Shown: positions 28,004 through 37,462, counted from the first letter of the stretch. The stretch: DNA of 64,000 nucleotides from Variovorax sp. CF079 (GCF_900101545.1 NZ_FMZU01000003.1:248001-312000); one strand, 5' to 3'. A program made the numbers and translations. Notes: generated from the letters alone by a model not told the origin.

Positions 28004-28710
28004 CGGGCCTGCTGCATCGCCTGGCCCAGCGCGCCACCGGCAACGCTTGGACAGTGCGCTCGGATGTGCGCTTGCCCTTCGGCGCGGATGGCCTCGACCG
28101 GCCGCAGGACGACACGGCGCCGCCGCTGATGGAAGCGGCTGTGCCCGAGACCCACGCGCCCGCGCGGCCCCGGCCGCCCGAGCCAGCTTCGCTCGTCACG
28201 GCCGCGCAAGAGCAAGCCGTGCCACCACTTGTGCAATCGCCCGCCGTCGCCGCTCAGTCCGGGCGCGCGCAGCCGGTGGAGGCCGAGGCTGCGGCGACGC
28301 GCACGCCGGTGGCCACGACGACGCCCGCCCAGCCACCCGGCGCACCCGGCACACCCGGCACGGCCGCTGTTCCGGCCACCGCCATGCCCGCCATGGCGTC
28401 CCTGCACACACCCGCCCGGCCGCAGTCAAAGCCCCCGCCCCGCCGCGAGGAACCCGCGCCGCTGCTGCCGTCGCAGCCCAGCACCGCAGGCCACGTCGCG
28501 CCCCTGGCCCAGACGGTGCGGGGCCCGGCGGCGTTCGCCCTCCGGCCGGCGCCGCAGGCTGCTGCCAGCCAGGAGACCGAGGTCCACATCCACATCGGCC
28601 GCATCGACGTGACGGCCTTGCACGAAGCGCCCCGCCCCAAGGCCCGCCCGCGCGAGCGCACGCAACCCGTGTCGCTGGACGCCTACCTCGCCGCGCGGAG
28701 CAAGACATGA
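28000..28710 (+). CDS. Pro/Ala-rich eCIS protein with conserved C-terminal strand motif
   Basis: The 236-aa protein opens MTGLLHRLAQRATGNAWTVRSDVRLPF and then runs through about 150 residues rich in P, A and T, likely disordered. It ends with ETEVHIHIGRIDVTALHEAP...TQPVSLDAYLAARS. A V.I.IGRI.V segment near the C-terminus recurs in small proteins at this position in many eCIS loci. A structural linker or assembly role is inferred. ATGA overlaps couple it to genes on both sides. Confidence 0.65.
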   Translation: MTGLLHRLAQRATGNAWTVRSDVRLPFGADGLDRPQDDTAPPLMEAAVPETHAPARPRPPEPASLVTAAQEQAVPPLVQSPAVAAQSGRAQPVEAEAAATRTPVATTTPAQPPGAPGTPGTAAVPATAMPAMASLHTPARPQSKPPPRREEPAPLLPSQPSTAGHVAPLAQTVRGPAAFALRPAPQAAASQETEVHIHIGRIDVTALHEAPRPKARPRERTQPVSLDAYLAARSKT

Positions 28711-30044
28711 GCACGGCCCTGGCCATCGCCGGCGTCAGCGCCGTGCTGCGCGACCTGCTCAACGACGGGCTGGTCAACGGCAACGTCAGCGGCGTGCTGG
28801 GCTCCAGCGTGACGGTCAGCCTGCTGGCGCCCGACCGTGTGGTGCCCACCGGCGGCACCGAGGCCTCGCAGCTCAACCTGTTCCTCTACGGTGTGACGCC
28901 CAACGCCGGCTGGCGCAACGAGGCCCTGCCCTCGCGCGACGGTGCCGGCCGCGCGCGGCTCACGAACCCGCCGCTGGCGCTCGACCTGCACTACCTGCTG
29001 TCGGCCTACAGCGCCGGGGACCTGCATGCCGAAATCCTGCTGGGCTACGCCATGCAGTTGCTGCACGAGATGCCGGTGCTCACGCGCGAGGCCATCCGCA
29101 CGGCGCTCAACCCCTCGCCCGCCACCGGCGCCACCTTGCCGCCGGCACTGCGCGCGCTGTCCGAATCGGGCCTGGCCGAGCAGGTGGAGCTGATCAAGGT
29201 CACGCCGCAGCACCTGAACAACGAGGAGATGTCCAAGCTCTGGACCGCCACGCAAAGCCACTTGCGCCCCAGCATGGCCTACAGCGCCTCGGTGGTGCTG
29301 ATCGAGGCCCGGCGCCCGGCCCGCGCGCCGCTGCCGGTGCTCACGCGCGGCCGCATCGACGAAGACACGGGCCGCGAGACCGGCATCGCCGTGCAGCCCA
29401 GCCTGCGGCCCAGCGTGCCAGTGCTGGTGCGCGCCGTGCCGCCGCTGCGCCAGCCGGTGGCAGCCATCGGTGACACCGTGGCCCTGCAGGGCAGCTTGCT
29501 CGACGGCGAAGACCGCGAAGCCTGGCTGCGCAACGACCGCTTCGACATCGCGCAGATGCTGCCGGTGCTCGCCCCGGCGCCGGACCGCCCTGCCGCCACC
29601 GTGGCCGCCTTCTCGCTGGCCGGCCAGCAGGCCGCGCTACCGGCCGGCGTGTACCGCGTGAGCGTGCGCCTGACGCGGCCCGATGCGCAGGGCGAGGACC
29701 GGCTGCACGAGTCCAACCCGCTGCTGCTGACGCTGGCGCCGCGCATCACCAACCTGCCGCAGACCGTGGCGCGCGCGGGCAACGGCTCGGCCAGCGTCTC
29801 GATCCAGTTCACGCCCGACCTGCACGAAGGCCAGCGCGCCGTGCTGGTGCTGGGCGCGGCGGAGGTGCTGCCGCAGACGGCAGGCGCCACGCCGAATTCG
29901 CTGGTCTTCGTGATCCCCGACGCGCCGGTCGGCGTGCATCTGGCGCGCCTGCGCATCGACGACATCGACAGCCCGATCATCGACATGGACTTCGAGCCGC
30001 CGGAGCTGCCGCGCTTCCTGGACCGGACGGTGGAGATCACGTGA
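28707..30044 (+). CDS. Tube terminator/cap protein (DUF4255, Pvc16-like)
   Basis: In this 445-aa protein, residues 1-190 match the DUF4255/Pvc16 N-terminal domain (ALAIAGVSAVLRDLLNDGL...QLNLFLYGVTPNAGWRNEALPSRD...LALDLHYLLSAYSAGDLHAEILLGYAMQLLHE). The C-terminal half is made of two Ig/IPT-like beta domains (AIGDTVALQGSLLDGEDREAWL and LLLTLAPRITNLPQTVARAG). In PVC and Afp the homologue closes the distal end of tube and sheath. The gene overlaps both neighbours (ATGA upstream, GTGA downstream). Confidence 0.88.
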   Translation: MSTALAIAGVSAVLRDLLNDGLVNGNVSGVLGSSVTVSLLAPDRVVPTGGTEASQLNLFLYGVTPNAGWRNEALPSRDGAGRARLTNPPLALDLHYLLSAYSAGDLHAEILLGYAMQLLHEMPVLTREAIRTALNPSPATGATLPPALRALSESGLAEQVELIKVTPQHLNNEEMSKLWTATQSHLRPSMAYSASVVLIEARRPARAPLPVLTRGRIDEDTGRETGIAVQPSLRPSVPVLVRAVPPLRQPVAAIGDTVALQGSLLDGEDREAWLRNDRFDIAQMLPVLAPAPDRPAATVAAFSLAGQQAALPAGVYRVSVRLTRPDAQGEDRLHESNPLLLTLAPRITNLPQTVARAGNGSASVSIQFTPDLHEGQRAVLVLGAAEVLPQTAGATPNSLVFVIPDAPVGVHLARLRIDDIDSPIIDMDFEPPELPRFLDRTVEIT

Positions 30045-31981
30045 ACGCGCCCGACCGCCTGCTCGCCTGGAGCGACGCCAACCAGCGCCTGCTGGTGGCG
30101 GAGTTCGCGCGGCTGGCGGCCCTTTTGGGCGACGGTGCGGGCGACGGTGCGCGCGACGCAGCCGCGGCCGAAACCGATGCCGCCGCGCTGCGCGCCGCCA
30201 TGCCGGCACCGGCCGCCATCGACACGCTGGCGGCGCTGTTCGCGCTCAGCGCCTTCGAGCGCGACCTGCTGCTTTTGGTGGCCGGCGTCGAGATGGACGC
30301 GCGCATCGCCACTCTGTGCGCCCAGGGCGGCGGCCCGCCGCTTCGGCCGTGGGCCAGCTTCGGCCTCGCGCTGGCGGTACTGCCGCAGCCACACTGGAGC
30401 GCCATCGCGCCGAACGAGCCGCTGCGCCGCTGGCGCCTGCTGGAGGTCGACGAGAGCACCGGCATCGCCGGCGCCAGGCTGCGTCTGGAAGAGCGCGTGC
30501 TGCACTTCATCGCCGGGCTGAACGCGCTGGACCACCGCCTGCAGCCGCTGCTGCAGCCGCAGCCGCCGGCCGGCGCCATGGGCCGGGACCAGCAGGCCGC
30601 GGTCGCGCAACTGCTGGCCCGGCTGCGCGGCGCCACCAGTCGCCTGCCCGCCATCGTGCTCGACGGTGACGATGCCCCCGGCCAGCACGACGTGGCTGCG
30701 GCCGTCGCGGCCGGGCTGGGCGCCGGCCTTTATCGATTGCGTGCGACCGACGTACCGACGGCCGCCGTTGAGCAGGCCGCTTTCGCAGCGCTGTGGCTGC
30801 GCGAGGCTGCGCTGCTGGGCTGCGGGCTGTTGATCCATTGCGAGGAGCGCGAGGCGCAAGCAACCGTGGCGCGCCTGCTGGAACGCCTGAGCGGCCTCGT
30901 CTTCGTCAGCGGCCACGAATTGGCGCTGGGCGACACGCCGCAACTGCGCCAGAACATCGCGCGACCCGAGGCGCCCGAACGGCTGCAGCTGTGGCAGGCC
31001 GCGCTGGCCGACAAGGCCGCGGCGCTGGGGCCGGTGGTCGACACGCTGGCCACGCAGTACCGCCTGGGCGCGCGCCGCATCGCGCAGATCGCCGCCCAGG
31101 CATGCGGCGACGACTCAGCCGCCAACGCCGCTGCGCTGCACGAGGCCAGCCGCGGCCCGGCCCATGGCATGCCCGGCCTGGCCCAGCGCATCGACACGCG
31201 CGCGCGCTGGTCCGACCTGGTGCTGCCCGAGGCCCAGCAGGCCGTGCTGCGCCAAATCGCGGCCCACGCGCGCCACCGGCTCACGGTGCACCACCAATGG
31301 GGCTTCGCCGCCCAGGGTGCGCGCGGGCTGGGCATCGCGACGCTGTTCTGGGGTGACAGCGGCACCGGCAAGACCCTGGCCGCCGAAGTCATCGCCTCGG
31401 AGCTCGGTCTGGCGCTCTACCGCATCGACCTGTCGGCCGTGGTCAGCAAGTACATCGGCGAGACCGAGAAGAACCTGCGCAAAGTCTTCGACGCGGCCGA
31501 GGAAGCCGGCGCCATCCTGCTGTTCGACGAGGCCGACGCGCTGTTCGGCAAGCGCAGCGAGGTCAAGGACAGCCACGACCGCTACGCCAACATCGAAGTC
31601 AGCTACCTGCTGCAGCGCATGGAGGCCTACGCCGGCCTGGCGATCCTGACGACCAACCACAAGGCCGCGCTGGACGCCGCGTTCCAGCGCCGCCTGCGCT
31701 TCGTCGTGCACTTCCCGTTCCCGGACCAGGCGCAGCGCGAAGGCATCTGGCGCGCGGTGTTCCCGGCCGGCGCGCCGCTCCATGCAGACATCGACTATCC
31801 AAAGCTGGCGCGGCTGAACGTGGCCGGCGGCACCATCCGAAACATCGCGCTGGCGGCCGCCTTTCTGGCCGCCGAGGCCGGCACGCCCATCGGCATGGCC
31901 ACGCTGCTGCAGGCTGCGCAGCTGGACGCGGCCAAGCGCGACAAGCCCTATTCGGACGCGGAAACGCGGGGGTGGGTCTGA
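30041..31981 (+). CDS. AAA+ ATPase of the eCIS (Pvc15/Afp15-like)
   Basis: The 646-aa protein has a long N-terminal helical region of the kind seen in eCIS ATPases, followed by a classic AAA+ module. Walker A is GDSGTGKT (438-445), Walker B ILLFDEADALFGKRSEVKD, sensor 1 ILTTNHKAALD, and the arginine finger region FQRRLRFVVHFPFPD. The start is GTG at 30041, overlapping the stop of the cap gene. Homologues are needed for particle assembly or cargo loading; the exact step is not clear. The same domain pair appears in nearly every eCIS locus. Confidence 0.93.
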   Translation: MNAPDRLLAWSDANQRLLVAEFARLAALLGDGAGDGARDAAAAETDAAALRAAMPAPAAIDTLAALFALSAFERDLLLLVAGVEMDARIATLCAQGGGPPLRPWASFGLALAVLPQPHWSAIAPNEPLRRWRLLEVDESTGIAGARLRLEERVLHFIAGLNALDHRLQPLLQPQPPAGAMGRDQQAAVAQLLARLRGATSRLPAIVLDGDDAPGQHDVAAAVAAGLGAGLYRLRATDVPTAAVEQAAFAALWLREAALLGCGLLIHCEEREAQATVARLLERLSGLVFVSGHELALGDTPQLRQNIARPEAPERLQLWQAALADKAAALGPVVDTLATQYRLGARRIAQIAAQACGDDSAANAAALHEASRGPAHGMPGLAQRIDTRARWSDLVLPEAQQAVLRQIAAHARHRLTVHHQWGFAAQGARGLGIATLFWGDSGTGKTLAAEVIASELGLALYRIDLSAVVSKYIGETEKNLRKVFDAAEEAGAILLFDEADALFGKRSEVKDSHDRYANIEVSYLLQRMEAYAGLAILTTNHKAALDAAFQRRLRFVVHFPFPDQAQREGIWRAVFPAGAPLHADIDYPKLARLNVAGGTIRNIALAAAFLAAEAGTPIGMATLLQAAQLDAAKRDKPYSDAETRGWV

Positions 31982-32017
31982 GGGCCCGCAACGCTTGACG
32001 GAATAAGCGAGCACGCC

Positions 32018-32293
32018 ATGCCACGCATCGTCCTCCATATCGACCGGCTGGTGCTGCGCGGGGTGGAGCGCGCCGATGCCGCGGCCGTCTCCGACGCGCT
32101 GCAGGCCGAGCTGCGCACGCTGCTGGCCGTCGGCGGCAGCCCGCTGGTCACGCAAGGCAACGCCCATGCGCTGCAGGCCGGGAAGGTCCGGCTGCCTCAC
32201 GACGCCGGCACCGCGGCCCTGGGCCGCGCCGTGGCCATGCGCATCGCGGGCGGCCCCGCGAGCCCGGCTGGCAGCAAGGCAGGTGCGCCATGA
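32018..32293 (+). CDS. Small hypothetical eCIS protein
   Basis: The 91-aa protein (MPRIVLHIDRLVLRGVERADAAAVSDALQAELRTLL...AALGRAVAMRIAGG) has a strand-loop-helix opening; short proteins beginning IVLHIDRLVLRG are found beside DUF4157 genes in eCIS loci. It overlaps the first DUF4157 gene by ATGA, so it may be a chaperone or adaptor for that cargo. That role is inferred from position alone. Confidence 0.65.
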   Translation: MPRIVLHIDRLVLRGVERADAAAVSDALQAELRTLLAVGGSPLVTQGNAHALQAGKVRLPHDAGTAALGRAVAMRIAGGPASPAGSKAGAP

Positions 32294-33666
32294 CCGCCGC
32301 CCTCGCCGCACGCACATCCGGCGCCGAACGCACGCAAGGCGGCGGCGCGCACCGCTGGCTGCAGCGCAAGTGCGCCTGCGGCGGCTCGGCGGGACTCGGG
32401 GGCCATTGCAGCGAGTGCGAGCGCAAGAAGGCACTCGGCCTGCAGACAAAGCTCGCCGTGGGCGCCGCCCACGATCCCCTGGAGGAGGAAGCCGACCGCG
32501 TGGCCGAACAGGTCACGCGCCCGCAGCTCGCCAGTTCACCCCGCGTGCAGCGCGCCAGCGCGCCCGCCGCGAGCGCACAGCCATCGGGCGCCGCGCCCGA
32601 CAGCGTGGACCAGGTGCTGGCCAGCAGCGGCCACGCGCTCGACGCGCCACTGCGGCAGGACTTCGAGCAGCGCTTCGGCCACGACTTCTCGCGCGTGCGC
32701 ATCCATGCCGACGAGGCAGCCGCGCGCTCGGCCCAGGCGCTGGGCGCCAACGCCTGGACCGTGGGCGAGCACATCGCCTTCGCGCCGGGCCGCTTCGCGC
32801 CCGGCAGCCGCGGCGGCCGGCAACTGCTGGCGCACGAGCTGACCCACGTGGTGCAGCAGTCGGCCACAACGCCGCTGGTGCAGTGCGACCTGGCGATCGA
32901 GCCCCAGGTGGCCGCACCGACGGAGCGCCCGATGAGCGAGCGCGACATCGAGGACGCGATCCGCTTCAACCAGCGCCAGTTCGGCGATCCGTACTCGCTG
33001 GCGGTGATCCGCGACGTGATCGGCGTGTCGCGCTTCCCGGCCGTGTCGGACCGTGACCTCGCGCTCGGCGTGGCCCGCTGGCAGGCCTCGCACGGCGTGG
33101 CGCAAGACGGCCGGCTCGGCGCCGTCACCGTGACCTTCGTGGTGGAAGAGCTGCAGGCCGAGGGCAACCCTGGCGATGCAGCGCTTGTCATCGCCGACTT
33201 CCCCGACCGCGCGCTGCTGGACATCACCACCGCCTTCTGCAGTTGCATCCCGCGGCTGCAGTCCGAGATCGCAGACGCCAACTTCTTCGTCGGCGAATAC
33301 ACCGCCTGCGGCGCTGACCCGGCCAACACCACTGGAGCGCAGGTGGAGGCCTGCATCGAGGCCCGTGCTGCCGCCGCTGGGAGCACCCTCGTGACGGCGG
33401 GCACGACGGACTCGAGCGGGACGGTGCGGGTGGCGCCGGTGGCCGGGCCCTGCGGTCCGCTGGAAGAGCGGCTGACGCTGGCGCACGAGCAGATCCACTC
33501 GGTCCACACGCGCGAACTGCAGCAGCGGCACGGCCGCGGCACGCGGGCCTTTCGCACCGCTTTCAACGAGGCCGGCGACTGGGTGGCCGACGAGATCAAC
33601 TCGCGCCGCACTGACATCGCCGTGGCCAACTGGATGATCGACGTGCTGAGCAGGGCCTGCCCATGA
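32290..33666 (+). CDS. DUF4157 cargo candidate with C-terminal HExxH metalloprotease-like domain
   Basis: The 458-aa protein has the standard eCIS cargo leader: RWLQRKCACGG, a Cys-rich CSECERKK knuckle, and LAVGAAHDPLEEEADRVAEQV. DUF4157 proper is about 115-190 (FEQRFGHDFSRVRIHADEAA...LLAHELTHVVQQS; HELTH at 182-186). A peptidoglycan-binding-like segment follows (DRDLALGVARWQASHGVAQDGRLGAVT, about 255-285). The C-terminal 150 residues hold a second motif, HEQIH (399-403), with downstream acidic residues (NEAGDWVADEI) that could complete a zinc site. DUF4157 is a known marker of eCIS-linked toxins. Overlaps of 4 nt on both sides place it inside the structural operon. Confidence 0.88.
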   Translation: MTAALAARTSGAERTQGGGAHRWLQRKCACGGSAGLGGHCSECERKKALGLQTKLAVGAAHDPLEEEADRVAEQVTRPQLASSPRVQRASAPAASAQPSGAAPDSVDQVLASSGHALDAPLRQDFEQRFGHDFSRVRIHADEAAARSAQALGANAWTVGEHIAFAPGRFAPGSRGGRQLLAHELTHVVQQSATTPLVQCDLAIEPQVAAPTERPMSERDIEDAIRFNQRQFGDPYSLAVIRDVIGVSRFPAVSDRDLALGVARWQASHGVAQDGRLGAVTVTFVVEELQAEGNPGDAALVIADFPDRALLDITTAFCSCIPRLQSEIADANFFVGEYTACGADPANTTGAQVEACIEARAAAAGSTLVTAGTTDSSGTVRVAPVAGPCGPLEERLTLAHEQIHSVHTRELQQRHGRGTRAFRTAFNEAGDWVADEINSRRTDIAVANWMIDVLSRACP

Positions 33667-36600
33667 GCCGATCACGCGCCCCCCGCGGTCCCGCACCTGT
33701 CGCGTCGACGACCGCGCCGGCCTCTGCCTGGCTGCAACCCAAGCTGTCCATCGGCGCACCGGGCGACCGCCACGAGCAGGAAGCCGACCAGGCCGCCGAC
33801 CGCGTGATGCAGGGCGGCACCCAGCCCGCGCTGACGCCGCTGCGCGCGCCGACGGTGCAGCGCGAGGACGAGGAGCGCAAGAAGGAAGCGCCGGACCCGG
33901 CCGGCGAAGGCCTGGGCGTGGTGGCCGCCAACCTGGGCGAGAACAACCCGGCCTTCGGCGTCTTCACCGAGAAGCTGGCGGCCGACTTCATGCGCCAGCC
34001 GGCGGAACTGAGCGTGGGCGTGCCGGTGTTCCTGGGCGCCAACTACGCCTTCCTCTGGAGCATGGCGATGGTGAACCCGGCCATGCGCCGCGACTTCGAC
34101 GACTTCAACCTCGCGATGCTGCCCGGCCTCGTGCCGCAGTTCCCGGTCAAGACCTTCACCTACCGCATCCTGGACAGCGCGCAGACGCGCTTCGAATTCG
34201 ACTTCGGCCTGGACGCCACCTCGCTGCTGGAGGCCTTCAACGACGGCGTGCTGAACACGCATCTCTCCAGCCTCAAGTTCGACAGCAGCGGCCGGATCGA
34301 TACCAAGGGTTCGGCGCTGCCTTCCTTGTCGGCGATGCAGGTCCAGCTGGGCCTCTTCAGCGACGGCATCAACCTGTCAGGTGGCTTCAGGAACGGCATC
34401 TCGCCCTACCCGCTGATCGAGCCCGGCGGCAGCGTGATGGCGCAGACCCCCGCCATGCCCGACCTGCAGGCGGGCAGGCAGGACGTGCGCTTCACGCTGA
34501 ACCTCGACCTGGTGCGGCTCTACCAGCACTTCAACCCGGGCAAACCCAACCCGCTGGGCCCGCAGATCGACGTCGCGCGCGAAGCGCAGCAACCCGCGCA
34601 GGCGCCCGGCGCGCGCGAGAGCGGCCCGGCCGCGACCGCCGCGGTGCAATCCACCCTGGCCGAAGGCGGCGCGCCGCTGGAGCCGGCGACGCGGCAATTC
34701 ATGGAGTCGCGCTTCGGCCACGACTTCGGCAGCGTGCGCATCCACGCCGACGCGCAAGCCGCCGCCTCGGCGCAATCCGTGGGGGCGCGCGCCTACACCG
34801 TGGGCGAGGACCTGGTGTTCAATCGCGGCCAGTACGAGCCGGCCACGCTGTCCGGCCGCCACCTGCTGGCGCACGAGCTGGCCCACGTGGTGCAGCAGGG
34901 CGGCGGCAACGGACTCATGCAGCGCGAGCTCCTCAGCGCGAAGGATCTCGACGATTTCGAGACCGACGACTTCCCCGTGAAGACGCTGGAGACCTACCTC
35001 GCGACCCACGGGCCGGGCAAGATCGAGGACAACAACGACAGCGACGACAAGGCCCGCCGCATCGTGCGGCTGTGGAAGAACAAGCAGGCGCCCTTCACGC
35101 AGCTCAGCGCGCAGCAGAAGATCCTGCTCATCCAGGAGATGCAGTCCGGCTACACCGGCAACGACGACGAGCGCGGCATCCTGGCGCTGCTGCTGGACGC
35201 GCCGCCGGCCGACCTCACCGCGATCTTCGCGGCCATCAACCCGAACGAACTCGACAGCGACTTCCACGGCGACGAAGAGGACACGCTGCGCGACTTCTTC
35301 GACCAGAAGTTCGTCGGCGGGCGCAAGTCGGCGCTGGCCGGCGAGCGCAGCCTGCGCAAGGCCAAGGCCGACGAGCCGGAGGTGAAGGCGCCGGCGGCGG
35401 CGGCCTTCGAGCCGCCGAAGGCCCCCGGCCCGCCGCGCCAGGACTACGTGTTCATCATGGGCGTCGACACGCGCGACACCTTCTATCGCGGCGCCGAGGG
35501 CTTCTTCCGGGCGCACCGGCCGAAGGCGATCATCGTGACAGGCAAGCGCAACCTGGCCGACGTGCTGCGCCATGTCGCCGACAAGATCAGCGCGCCCATC
35601 GGCAACCTGTACATCGTCTCGCACGCCAACGAGGACGGCACGCTGATGTTCGGCCTCAAGCCCCGCGACCCGGACAGCAAGCTGAACGCCACCGAACTGC
35701 GCGCGGCCCTGCACCCCACGAACGGCAGCTCCGCGCTGGCGCAGGTCGGCCCGCCCCAGGTCGACCAGTACACCGTGGTGCGCATCAAGGGCTGCGACCT
35801 CGGGCGCAACGGCGAGATGCTGGACCTGCTGGACGAGGCCTTCGGCGGCCACGGCACGGTGATCGCGCCCACGCACGAGCAGACCTACGGCACCGATCCG
35901 CAGCTCGGCGACCAGGCCGCCGCCGAGTTCGCGCGCGGCGATGCCGCCTTCAAGAAGAAGCTGGACGCCCAGTTTCCCGAGCCGCCCGCCGTCGACAAGA
36001 AGCTCAAGGGCAAAGAGCTGGCGGCGGCCCAGAAGGCCCGGGCCCTGGCCCTGGCCAAGCGCAAGGCCGACATCGCGGGCGCGCAGAAGCAGCACGAGGC
36101 GGAACGCCTCGCCGCCACAGCCAGGGGGCTGCACTTCGAAGGCTTCTCGGGGCCGCTGTTCCAGCATCCCGGCGAGGCGAAGTTCGGCGCCGACGAGCTC
36201 AAGCCGAAGCTGCTGGCCCTGTATCCCCACCTGTCCGATGCGCAGCGCCAGTCGCTGGCCGACCGGCTGGTGAAGGACGACCCGCGGCCCGAGGCCGTGG
36301 CCAGGGCCAACACCACCTTCGAGCAGCAGGGCCAGCGCGTGTACCGCCACGACTTCACGGAGGAAGGCTTCGAGCCGGCCAATGCGAGCGAATTCATGGC
36401 CTCGCAGCGCGGCGTGCCGCAAGGCTTCGTTCCCGGCGAGCTCACCTCGACCGCCGTCGAAATCAAGGGCGTGCCCCACCGCAAATACGAGGTCAAAGGC
36501 AGCATGCCCGACGGCGGCACGCAGAGCTTCAACTTCACGACGCGGGTCCTGCTGACCCTCGACCAGTTGGCCGCGAAGGCCCGCGCCACGCTCAACAACC

Positions 36601-36806
36601 CGGACAAGTACGAGTGGAAAGAGGACCGCCAGCACGACGCGGCCGGCAACACCAAGCTGCGGGTCACCGCCAAGCGCGTGGTCGCCTACCTGCACCACGC
36701 CAGCCTGGACGCGTCGTTGCACGACCACTTCACGCGGCCCGAGAACGACCCGACCTTCCACGCGAAGTCGAGCTTCGCGCCACCCCCCGAGAAGCCCGCC
36801 CCATGA
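33663..36806 (+). CDS. Large DUF4157 cargo candidate with a His/Cys-dyad domain
   Basis: In this 1047-aa protein, residues 15-50 carry the DUF4157-linked leader (LQPKLSIGAPGDRHEQEADQAADRVM). A beta-rich unknown domain fills about 80-300. DUF4157 is at about 340-412 (ESRFGHDFGSVRIHADAQ...LLAHELAHVVQQG; HELAH at 404-408). A helical linker follows (QQKILLIQEMQSGYTGNDDERGIL). Residues about 595-730 form an alpha/beta domain with LYIVSHANEDG (His654) and VRIKGCDLGRNG (Cys711), arranged as in clan CD (caspase/CHAT-like) or DUF4347-like folds. The last 300 residues are charged and unassigned. It is probably a delivered toxin; the activity is inferred from motifs only. Confidence 0.85.
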   Translation: MSRSRAPRGPAPVASTTAPASAWLQPKLSIGAPGDRHEQEADQAADRVMQGGTQPALTPLRAPTVQREDEERKKEAPDPAGEGLGVVAANLGENNPAFGVFTEKLAADFMRQPAELSVGVPVFLGANYAFLWSMAMVNPAMRRDFDDFNLAMLPGLVPQFPVKTFTYRILDSAQTRFEFDFGLDATSLLEAFNDGVLNTHLSSLKFDSSGRIDTKGSALPSLSAMQVQLGLFSDGINLSGGFRNGISPYPLIEPGGSVMAQTPAMPDLQAGRQDVRFTLNLDLVRLYQHFNPGKPNPLGPQIDVAREAQQPAQAPGARESGPAATAAVQSTLAEGGAPLEPATRQFMESRFGHDFGSVRIHADAQAAASAQSVGARAYTVGEDLVFNRGQYEPATLSGRHLLAHELAHVVQQGGGNGLMQRELLSAKDLDDFETDDFPVKTLETYLATHGPGKIEDNNDSDDKARRIVRLWKNKQAPFTQLSAQQKILLIQEMQSGYTGNDDERGILALLLDAPPADLTAIFAAINPNELDSDFHGDEEDTLRDFFDQKFVGGRKSALAGERSLRKAKADEPEVKAPAAAAFEPPKAPGPPRQDYVFIMGVDTRDTFYRGAEGFFRAHRPKAIIVTGKRNLADVLRHVADKISAPIGNLYIVSHANEDGTLMFGLKPRDPDSKLNATELRAALHPTNGSSALAQVGPPQVDQYTVVRIKGCDLGRNGEMLDLLDEAFGGHGTVIAPTHEQTYGTDPQLGDQAAAEFARGDAAFKKKLDAQFPEPPAVDKKLKGKELAAAQKARALALAKRKADIAGAQKQHEAERLAATARGLHFEGFSGPLFQHPGEAKFGADELKPKLLALYPHLSDAQRQSLADRLVKDDPRPEAVARANTTFEQQGQRVYRHDFTEEGFEPANASEFMASQRGVPQGFVPGELTSTAVEIKGVPHRKYEVKGSMPDGGTQSFNFTTRVLLTLDQLAAKARATLNNPDKYEWKEDRQHDAAGNTKLRVTAKRVVAYLHHASLDASLHDHFTRPENDPTFHAKSSFAPPPEKPAP

Positions 36807-37462
36807 GCACGACGCCCAACTCCCCCAAGCTCATCAAGGGCGGCCTGGTGCTGGTCGACCCGGAATCGGCCCAGGTGCAGCGCGTGATCTCGCTGCAATA
36901 CAACGCCGACTCGCTGACGCGCAAGCTGCAGGCCCAGTCGGTCGGCGGCGAAGGCACCGACCGCACCGAGCCCACGCGCTTCAAGGGCCCTGCCGTGGAG
37001 ACCATCAGCTTCGAGGCCGACATCGACGCCACTGACCAGCTCGAGTTTCCCGAGCAGAACGCGAGCGCCACCGCGCATGGCATTGCGCCGCAACTGGCGG
37101 TGCTGGAGTCGCTGTCGCATCCCAGCTCGGCGCAGTTGCAGCGGGTGGACAGCCAGGCCAGCTCGGGCACCTTGGAGATCGCGCCCATGCTGGCGCCGCT
37201 GCTTCTTTTCGTCTGGGGCAAGAGCCGCATCGTCCCGGTGAAGCTGGCCGACTTCTCGATCACCGAGGAGGCCTTCGACCCGGCGCTGAACCCGATCCGC
37301 GCCAAGGTCTCGTTCAGCCTGCGCGTGCTGTCGGTGGACGACCTGGGCTTTTCGTCCAAGGGCGGAGCCTTGTTCATGACCTATCTGCAGGGCAAGGAGA
37401 GGCTGGCCGCCAAGGTGCAGCCCGTCAGCTTCTCCACGCTCGGCATCGGGGGGATTTCGTGA
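36803..37462 (+). CDS. eCIS tube-initiator/hub protein (CIS_tube, Afp7-like)
   Basis: The 219-aa protein (MSTTPNSPKLIKGGLVLVDPESAQVQRVISLQYNADSLTRKLQ) matches the N-terminal domain of Afp7/Pvc7-type proteins that join the spike hub to the first tube ring. Features are the PNSLTR-like RNADSL opening, FKGPAVETISFEADIDATDQLEFPEQN, and a C-terminal VSFSLRVLSVDDLG strand run. In Afp7 a LysM domain follows in the same chain; here LysM is encoded by the next gene. ATGA overlap with the cargo gene. Confidence 0.85.
   Translation: MSTTPNSPKLIKGGLVLVDPESAQVQRVISLQYNADSLTRKLQAQSVGGEGTDRTEPTRFKGPAVETISFEADIDATDQLEFPEQNASATAHGIAPQLAVLESLSHPSSAQLQRVDSQASSGTLEIAPMLAPLLLFVWGKSRIVPVKLADFSITEEAFDPALNPIRAKVSFSLRVLSVDDLGFSSKGGALFMTYLQGKERLAAKVQPVSFSTLGIGGIS

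Noticed and set aside
34377..36761. 794-aa minus-strand frame opposite the 1047-aa eCIS cargo
   Set aside because: Shadow of the plus-strand gene: composition is L/V/R/G/H-rich, there is no domain, and the plus-strand frame has recognisable motifs and coupled starts.
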